In this document: positions 47,574-52,491 of the stretch, one piece after another
How positions within the stretch are numbered: position 1 is the stretch's first letter
Layout of the letters: every line of letters starts with the position of its first letter
Origin: Ottowia flava
GTDB lineage: Bacteria > Pseudomonadota > Gammaproteobacteria > Burkholderiales > Burkholderiaceae_C
Length of the DNA stretch: 52,491 nucleotides
NCBI RefSeq assembly: GCF_008017535.1
Contig: NZ_VRUA01000023.1
Location: 1 to 52,491 of the forward strand
Reading direction: 5' to 3'
Position numbers and translations under genes: made by a program
The notes under the pieces: model-generated
The model's database searches: none
Told to the model about the DNA's origin: nothing
What the model saw: the letters and a program-made list of their open reading frames with translations, nothing else

Positions 47574-47831
47574 CTACGCCGGGCGCGGTGCGTAGCCGCG
47601 TTGAACTCGCCGGCGGGAGATCTGGGCCAGCACGGTGGCCAACGATTGCTCAGCCACGACCTTCTCCTGCGACCCGCCCAGCTTGCTCCCGATCCCGCCC
47701 CAGTGGCAAAGCACGACGGCCGCGCCGAACAGATCTCGGCACACCCGCACCTCGTAATAGCGCGCCTTCTCCTCGTGCTCCCAGCGCAGCGGGTAACGAG
47801 TGAGGTCATGAAGTTGCGAGGAGTCCTGCAT
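47574..47831 (-). CDS. WGR-domain protein
   Basis: 85 aa. RWEHEEKARYYEVRVCRDLFGAAVVLCHWGGIGSKLGGSQEKVVA is a WGR domain (here HWGGIGS), the nucleic-acid-binding fold also found in PARP1; stand-alone copies occur on many plasmids. It may bind DNA ends or plasmid DNA. ATG 47831 has GGAGG upstream? In minus sense AAAGGACCTCC precedes the ATG. A perfect palindrome 14 bases further upstream may control it. Confidence 0.82.
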   Translation of the reverse strand: MQDSSQLHDLTRYPLRWEHEEKARYYEVRVCRDLFGAAVVLCHWGGIGSKLGGSQEKVVAEQSLATVLAQISRRRVQRGYAPRPA

Positions 47832-47844
47832 GGAGGTCCTTTCG

Positions 47845-47863
47845 GTGTAGAACCGTTCTACAC
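47845..47863. repeat. Palindrome 1, candidate parS/operator
   Basis: GTGTAGAAC-C-GTTCTACAC, perfect 9-bp arms. It lies between parB and the WGR gene and recurs 51 bases away. A ParB binding site or an operator for the WGR gene are both possible. Confidence 0.6.
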
Positions 47864-47895
47864 GCCAATCAACTGTTGCTGCGCGCTGCAGGAGC

Positions 47896-47914
47896 AGGTG
47901 TAGAACGGTTCTAC
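47896..47914. repeat. Palindrome 2, candidate parS/operator
   Basis: GTGTAGAAC-G-GTTCTACAC, the same palindrome with the centre inverted, 3 bases past the parB stop. Two identical sites next to parB are the usual layout of a plasmid centromere. Confidence 0.6.
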
Positions 47915-47917
47915 ACC

Positions 47918-48970
47918 CTACTTTCGAGACAAAAATTCCTCGATCAATCGGCTCAGGTCTTTCAACTTGCTATGTGGCAATGCCTCTGCCGTAAACGAAA
48001 CCATCGTATTTCCCTTGGCGTCAGAGCGAATTACGGCAGCGGGTTTGCCATCCCTTTTAAGAGTGATGTCCTCGGTGCGCTTGCCAGAGGATGGCGAAGC
48101 TGCAGTGCCCATCAGCAAATCCAGGACGGCTTTGGGCGATCGGTCCGGGCCAAGCTCTTTCGCTTTCGAGGCACGCGCGGTGAGTGTCACTCGGTCCGTC
48201 TCGTAGAGTTCTGCCAGCGGCTTCGCCCAGCGGACTTGCAGGTCCAACGGCGACACAAAGGCATCGATGACGATTTTTGGCAGCCGTGCAATAGATAGCA
48301 CTTTCCCAATCTGCGTAAAGTGCACACCAACAAAATCAGCCAGCTTGCGATGTGAAGGGAAAAGGCCTGAGTCAAGAGCTTGCAAGTACATCTTGCCCTG
48401 TTCCCATGGACTTAAATCCTTGCGGCTGCGGTTCTCGCGATCCATCTGAACAAAGAGCTCAACCTCGTCGATGTTGTCCACGAGGGCAAGCACAGGTAGG
48501 CCCTGCTCAAGGCACGCGCGGTGCCGCCGGTGTCCAAACACGATCTCGTACTGCACCTCGCCGTCAGGCTTGATCGGTCGAACCTTGATGGGCTGGACGT
48601 TGCCTCCTGCGGAGGCGATCTCGTCCTTAAATTCAGCGAATTCCTGCGTGGAGAAGTTGGCTTCGTCGCGGTTGGCCCACTTGCTCCAAGTCACGGTTTT
48701 GGGATCAAGCAATCGTGTCGCCTTGGCATCGCCCCAAGCCGCCAACTCATCCTGGAGCTCAGCCGCCCGAGCCGCTGCCGTTTCAAGCTCCGCGACTTTG
48801 TCCTTCAATTCGTTGTTTTCGCGGGTGATATCTGAGCGTTGATCAGCTGCGCGCGACATCATCATCCCCGGTGCTGTCTTAGGACGCGGCAGAGACGATT
48901 CAACCATCTCGGGTGAAGCCGAAGGAAGCGCCCCGAAGTCGATTTTCTTGGCTTTGTCTTTTAGGCTCAT
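47918..48970 (-). CDS. parB: ParB-family plasmid partition protein
   Basis: 350 aa. N-terminal region with a coiled coil (ENNELKDKVAELETAAARAAELQDEL, residues 50-80), then the ParB/Srx domain: VQPIKVRPIKPDGEVQYEIVFGHRRHRACLEQGLPVLALV with GHRRHRA, the CTP-binding and DNA-loading arginine motif; ENRSRKDLSPWEQGKMYLQALDSGLFPSHRKLADFVGVHFTQIGKVLSIARLP is the helix-turn-helix. It binds the centromere and stimulates ParA. It follows parA after one base. Confidence 0.94.
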   Translation of the reverse strand: MSLKDKAKKIDFGALPSASPEMVESSLPRPKTAPGMMMSRAADQRSDITRENNELKDKVAELETAAARAAELQDELAAWGDAKATRLLDPKTVTWSKWANRDEANFSTQEFAEFKDEIASAGGNVQPIKVRPIKPDGEVQYEIVFGHRRHRACLEQGLPVLALVDNIDEVELFVQMDRENRSRKDLSPWEQGKMYLQALDSGLFPSHRKLADFVGVHFTQIGKVLSIARLPKIVIDAFVSPLDLQVRWAKPLAELYETDRVTLTARASKAKELGPDRSPKAVLDLLMGTAASPSSGKRTEDITLKRDGKPAAVIRSDAKGNTMVSFTAEALPHSKLKDLSRLIEEFLSRK

Positions 48971-48971
48971 T

Positions 48972-50153
48972 TCACTGCTCCAACTCGGCCAACTGCAGGG
49001 CCCAAATAGCCTGGATCTGTTGCTCTACAAGCTCACACATCCGATCGTAGGCATCGCGTGCGCGCGATAACGTCTTCGCGTTGATCGAGCCGCGGGGGAG
49101 GTCGTACACCGTCCCGAATTCGGCGGTGGCCGTGGCCGTCGCCGATGTCTTTGGAATCTCGATCGGTAGGACCTTGTCGCCGTAGGCTTCAAGGATCCAC
49201 TGGCGAACGACGCTGCTGGCCGCATCAGACGTTTCAACCCTAGCCAAAAGCACGTCGATGAATTCAAACGTCTTGACGGCATTTCGATTCTTGACGAGCT
49301 GTTTGCTCAAATCAGAAAACAGCTCCCAGAACTGCGCGCTCGACGCGAAGTCCAGCGCAGATGGTGGCAGCGGAATGATGACGCCGTCGCCGGCCATCAA
49401 GGCATTCAAAGTGGTGTACGACATGGTCGGGGGCGTATCCAAGATGATCACGTCGTACTCGGATCGAAGCGCATCTAGGCCTCGATCGAGCACCAGCCAA
49501 AACTCGAAGCTGGGGTCCTTCATCTGCTGGGCCGGAAGAGCAAATTCCGCATCGAAAAGCATCGGGCAAGCGGCGATCAGGTCAATGCCTGGCCAATAGG
49601 TGCTTTGTGGGGCGTAGCTCAGGTTTGGTTCGTGGCCAGCGAACAGAGGCCAGGCGGACTTCTCTGGGTCTACCTCTGAATCGGGCATGACGCCGAATAG
49701 GGTGGTGGCCGATCCTTGTGCATCGAGGTCGACCAAGAGTACTTTGTGCGAGAGGGAAGCTAGCCGCTGCGCCAGGGTCATGGCAGTGACGGTTTTGCCT
49801 ACGCCGCCCTTGAGGGAAGCGACGGTGATGGTGGCCGCTGCTGCGCCGGCGGGCCGCAGGTGATGCGGCCTAAACTCTCGCACCCATTCCCTGGCTTCCG
49901 CCATGGTCCACTCGCGGCGGTTCCCGTTCATTTCGCCGGCGGGCAGATCACCACGGCTAAGTCGGTAGGTGATCTTCGATTTGTCGACTTCGCACAGCTG
50001 GGCCAGCTCCAGGGCGGTGACCTTCGGCGCCACCTTGCGAGCGGTCGGGTGCAGCATCGCAGATCGGATGCGCTCCATGATGGTCGAGATTCGCGCCGCT
50101 TGAGCCAGCACATCCGGGATGCCCTGACGTTTAATTGATTGCTTGATGTCCAC
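48972..50153 (-). CDS. parA: ParA-family partition ATPase with N-terminal DNA-binding domain
   Basis: 393 aa, type Ia. The N-terminal 100 residues include a MerR-like helix-turn-helix (VTALELAQLCEVDKSKITYRLSRGDLPAGEMNGNRREWT), so ParA probably represses its own promoter. The deviant Walker A is VASLKGGVGKTVTAMTLAQ; Walker B-like parts are VLLVDLDAQGSATTLFG and YDVIILDTPPTMSYTTLNALMAGDGVIIPLPPSALDFAS. Start GTG 50153 with AGGTGA upstream. Divergent from the rep gene, with the iteron origin between. Confidence 0.95.
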   Translation of the reverse strand: MDIKQSIKRQGIPDVLAQAARISTIMERIRSAMLHPTARKVAPKVTALELAQLCEVDKSKITYRLSRGDLPAGEMNGNRREWTMAEAREWVREFRPHHLRPAGAAAATITVASLKGGVGKTVTAMTLAQRLASLSHKVLLVDLDAQGSATTLFGVMPDSEVDPEKSAWPLFAGHEPNLSYAPQSTYWPGIDLIAACPMLFDAEFALPAQQMKDPSFEFWLVLDRGLDALRSEYDVIILDTPPTMSYTTLNALMAGDGVIIPLPPSALDFASSAQFWELFSDLSKQLVKNRNAVKTFEFIDVLLARVETSDAASSVVRQWILEAYGDKVLPIEIPKTSATATATAEFGTVYDLPRGSINAKTLSRARDAYDRMCELVEQQIQAIWALQLAELEQ

Positions 50154-50402
50154 GCGTCACCTGTTCTGAAAAAAGAAGGATTGTGCGATTATGACCCGGT
50201 ATGGCGATAAATCGCAAAATTATCAAAAGACGCTTAGAAAACGCGTGCTGGCCTCGGTTCGCAGCCCGTATTTATGCGATTTGAGGTCACAGGTCTCCGA
50301 GATTAAAGAAGAGTCTTGATACCTTCTAAGAGATTTACGCCTGGGGATAAGTCAGAAAACACTAGTGAAATCAATGAGTTGCGTTCGCGTTGGCGAGGCC
50401 AA
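50154..50402. other. AT-rich part of the replication origin / parA promoter region
   Basis: Lower GC than its surroundings (runs such as ATAAATCGCAAAATTATC). TGGGGATAA at 50342-50350 is, on the minus strand, TTATCCCCA, one base from the DnaA box TTATCCACA. The parA promoter should lie here. No gene. Confidence 0.5.
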
Positions 50403-50726
50403 GCGTCCAGCTTTTCACCGGAAGCGTCCAAGAATTCACCGGATGCGTCCAGCGTTGCACCGGCAAACGTCCAACTTCTCACCGCTTAGCACCTGGAGTG
50501 TCCCGCGCCCCGTGATCGCACAGATATGAGGCAATTTGGTGTGATTTCAGCGCTCACGCGGCCAGAAGATGGCCCCGTTAGACCGGATCAGGGCGTACTG
50601 TCCAGCTTTTCACCGGCAAAGTCTTGGCGGGTTCCGTAGGGCGAAGCGTCAAGCGTCCAGCTTTTCACCGGCAAATTTTGGGCGAATTCCGTAGGGCAAA
50701 GCGTCAAGTGTCCAGGTTTTCACCGG
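50403..50726 (+). repeat. Iteron array of the plasmid origin (seven copies)
   Basis: Seven 19-bp direct repeats of GCGTCCAGCTTTTCACCGG, with variants, start at 50403, 50424, 50445, 50467, 50598, 50653 and 50708. The first four are spaced 21-22 bp; the last three are 55 bp apart and separated by a second conserved spacer containing TTCCGTAGGGC(G/A)AAGCGTCAA. Iterons beside a Rep_3 gene bind the initiator. The last copies probably also repress the rep promoter. Confidence 0.92.
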
Positions 50727-50790
50727 GTGGGCATCATTGGATGGGTTCAGATTCGAAGTGTCCAAACTAGAATTGGACATAGAATGAACC

Positions 50791-52149
50791 ATGAGCACAT
50801 CGAGTCCAGCACCTTTGCCGGATGCAACCGTCGGGGGCACTGAGCTGCGGAAGCCACACGAGATGATCGTGATGGTCCCGCGGTCGCACAGGATCAGCCT
50901 GACGGCTCGCAAGATCTACAACGTCCTGCTGCAGGTCGCCCAAGACCGGCTGGCTTCGATGGAGTCGATGCCGGCGGCCGATCACATGTTTGAGGCGCCA
51001 TTGGCCGCAGTGATTCGCACGGCCGGTGCAAAAGAAGAAGGGCGAACAACTGCGAAGCGGTACTTGCGTGAGATGAGCACGCTGGAGGTGGATTGGGAAT
51101 CGACGGCACCAGGCGACGGCGTGAAGTGGCGCGGCTTCACGATGCTCTCCGAGGTTGCGCTGGAGCAGCGGAACGGAGACAACTGGGTGGCGTGGTCGTA
51201 CCCGCCAACCATCATGAGCGCATTGCGGGACCCTCAGCGGTGGGCACGGTTGGAGCTTGATGTCCTGACCAGCTTGGGGAGCTACGCCGCAATCGCGCTG
51301 TACGAGATCTGTGCCAGGTATCGAGACAATCCCAGCGGCCTGACCAGTCGAAAACCTGTGCTTTGGTGGGTTGACGCGATCAGCCCGGTGCCGGCCGGGA
51401 CAGAGAGGCGCGAGTGGCGAAAGATCAAGAGTGAACGGGTGAAGCCGGCGATCGATGAGATCAACTCTGAAACGGATCTGGAGGTAGAGCTCATTGAGCA
51501 CAGGCAGGGCCGATCGGTTGTGGAGGTGCAGTTCGCCGTCCGGAAGAAGAAGGTGCCGGTGAAGCGAGCACCTGAAGCGATTGACGTGAGCACCGTGGTT
51601 CGTGCCGAGTCCCTTGGCATCAGAGAGGCCAAGCTCGAAGCGCTGATCAAAGAGTTCGGCGAACCGGCAGTGCGGGTCCAACTGGAAGTGCTGGAACAAC
51701 GGACCGGGAACACCCGCTTGCGCGGGGTGGAGAACGGCTACTCGTACCTTCGATCATTGCTGAGAAACGGTGTTTTGGGCGAAGCCGATGCCTTGGAGTT
51801 GCCGGAGCAGGGGGCACCGGAGGTCACGCAGCGCGCAGCAGCGGCTGCCGCAGTTGCGCCACCAGCTTCGCCCTCAGATCCGCCGTGGTTGATTGAGCGT
51901 CGGGCGGTGATCCGCAAGGAGATCGAGGCCCTGTCAGACACACAGCGCAAGGGTCTCGTAGATGCCGTGGTGCAGCAGCTCCAATCACAGGGCTTGATGA
52001 CCGCGGTGCTGTCACGGCGAGTCGCCAGCGGAGATGTTCTGCACGGCATGTTCGGTGCTTGGGTGGTTCGCAGCTACGCGACACAGATGTACGGTCCGGA
52101 CTGGGACAAGCGCCAGCCCGACGACGAGGAGGGCGCCCAAGATGAATGA
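50791..52149 (+). CDS. repA: Rep_3-type plasmid replication initiator
   Basis: 452 aa. KPHEMIVMVPRSHRISLTARKIYNVLLQVAQDR is the first winged-helix start of Rep_3/RepB initiators; RDPQRWARLELDVLTSLGSYAAIALYEICARYRDNPSGLTSRKPVLWW is the conserved core (L-x-S-x-Y-A-x-x-L-Y-E). A C-terminal extension of about 150 residues is Pro/Ala-linked and of unknown role. It binds the adjacent iterons and opens the origin. ATG 50791 lies 65 bases past the last iteron. No frameshift. Confidence 0.93.
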   Translation: MSTSSPAPLPDATVGGTELRKPHEMIVMVPRSHRISLTARKIYNVLLQVAQDRLASMESMPAADHMFEAPLAAVIRTAGAKEEGRTTAKRYLREMSTLEVDWESTAPGDGVKWRGFTMLSEVALEQRNGDNWVAWSYPPTIMSALRDPQRWARLELDVLTSLGSYAAIALYEICARYRDNPSGLTSRKPVLWWVDAISPVPAGTERREWRKIKSERVKPAIDEINSETDLEVELIEHRQGRSVVEVQFAVRKKKVPVKRAPEAIDVSTVVRAESLGIREAKLEALIKEFGEPAVRVQLEVLEQRTGNTRLRGVENGYSYLRSLLRNGVLGEADALELPEQGAPEVTQRAAAAAAVAPPASPSDPPWLIERRAVIRKEIEALSDTQRKGLVDAVVQQLQSQGLMTAVLSRRVASGDVLHGMFGAWVVRSYATQMYGPDWDKRQPDDEEGAQDE

Positions 52150-52378
52150 TCGCGTGACGTGCGAGGCGGTGATGGCCGCTTTCGTGGAGACAGACCAGCT
52201 CGGCAACCAGCAGCTGTTCGACGAGGTTGCCAAGCAGCTGGGAATTCCTGATGAAGTCCGGCACGCAAGCGCGCCGGTGGGCAGGGCAGGCAAGCGCTAC
52301 AAGCTCTTCGAGCGGCAGTGCAGGTGGCACCAACAATCGCTGCGCCAGGACGTTAGAACGGGGGCACGGAATGAATGA
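52142..52378 (+). CDS. Small hypothetical protein coupled to repA
   Basis: 78 aa, MNDRVTCEAVMAAFVETDQLGNQQLFDEVAKQLGIPDEVRHASAPVGRAGKRYKLFERQCRWHQQSLRQDVRTG. The second half is basic, possibly nucleic-acid binding. Its ATG overlaps the repA end by 8 bases (ATGAATGA), with GGAGG upstream inside repA, so it is translated after repA. I do not recognise the family; a replication-linked role is suggested only by position. Confidence 0.65.
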   Translation: MNDRVTCEAVMAAFVETDQLGNQQLFDEVAKQLGIPDEVRHASAPVGRAGKRYKLFERQCRWHQQSLRQDVRTGARNE

Positions 52379-52445
52379 TCGGAAGAAATCGGCTACGGAG
52401 AGCCTGGATCTATTCCCTGGGGTCTCCTCGTTTTCAGTGCAATAA
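52371..52445 (+). CDS. 24-codon frame coupled to the previous gene
   Basis: MNDRKKSATESLDLFPGVSSFSVQ. It begins with the same ATGAATGATCG junction and the same 8-base overlap as the previous gene. LDLFPG...SF recalls short clamp- or partner-binding peptides (QLxLF-like), but this is speculative. It may simply be a short frame at the end of the operon. Confidence 0.35.
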   Translation: MNDRKKSATESLDLFPGVSSFSVQ

Positions 52446-52491
52446 GTGACGGTACGAAAAGCTAGCACTGGCGCGGAGGTGGTGTTGGTAG

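Noticed and set aside
50403..50726. CRISPR-like array
   Set aside because: Repeats are 19 bp with spacers of 2-3 bp or a repeated 36-bp spacer, beside a rep gene; these are iterons.
1..52491. tRNA or rRNA genes
   Set aside because: None recognised by eye on either strand.

Overview
The window looks like part of a large plasmid from a beta-proteobacterium (Burkholderiales/Comamonadaceae style). This rests on high GC, an iteron origin next to a Rep_3-type initiator, a parA-parB pair, a long tyrosine recombinase, five toxin-antitoxin loci, and gene families typical of accessory elements in that order. There are no rRNA or tRNA genes and no CRISPR array.

Layout. About 0-7 kb and 30-44 kb hold 'cassette' backbone genes, nearly all on the minus strand; most are single genes with their own terminator right after the stop codon. 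About 7-30 kb is a stress and DNA-repair island: nuclease, SpeD-SpeE fusion, KatE catalase, radical-SAM plus UdgX repair pair, two FMN stress proteins, hemerythrin, imuA-imuB-dnaE2, class II photolyase, nuclease-helicase and an FAD halogenase-like enzyme. A second SOS locus (SRAP protein divergent from umuDC) lies at 38.5-41.3 kb. A complete 5.9-kb Tn3-family transposon carrying a Ktr/Trk-type K+ uptake pair (32478-38400) has split a small cassette gene. About 45-52.5 kb is the maintenance region: recombinase, WGR protein, ParB, ParA, iterons and Rep.

Most interesting observation. Ten copies of one RNA-like element sit directly before cassette start codons. In transcript sense each has a UCUCC-type arm, the invariant box AUGUUCAAC(C), usually a small inner hairpin whose sequence differs in every copy, and then the Shine-Dalgarno GGAG(A). 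The first arm pairs with the Shine-Dalgarno, with wobble or compensatory changes. The frame of the box relative to the gene varies, so it is an RNA signal and not a leader peptide. Between two cassettes, at about 6563-6660, lies a convincing small-RNA gene on the opposite strand (TTGCGC/TATAAT promoter and a strong terminator). Its middle carries GGUUGAACA, the exact complement of the box. A second small RNA candidate (about 7455-7537) shows a C-rich anti-Shine-Dalgarno loop. I infer a plasmid-encoded RNA regulon in which one small RNA could control ten translation-gated cassettes at once.

Two LexA boxes, each overlapping a start codon (imuA, umuD), tie two translesion-synthesis systems and the SRAP gene to the SOS response. 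A plasmid-encoded sliding-clamp-like protein could serve those polymerases. Functions come from reading motifs and recalling families; no searches were run.
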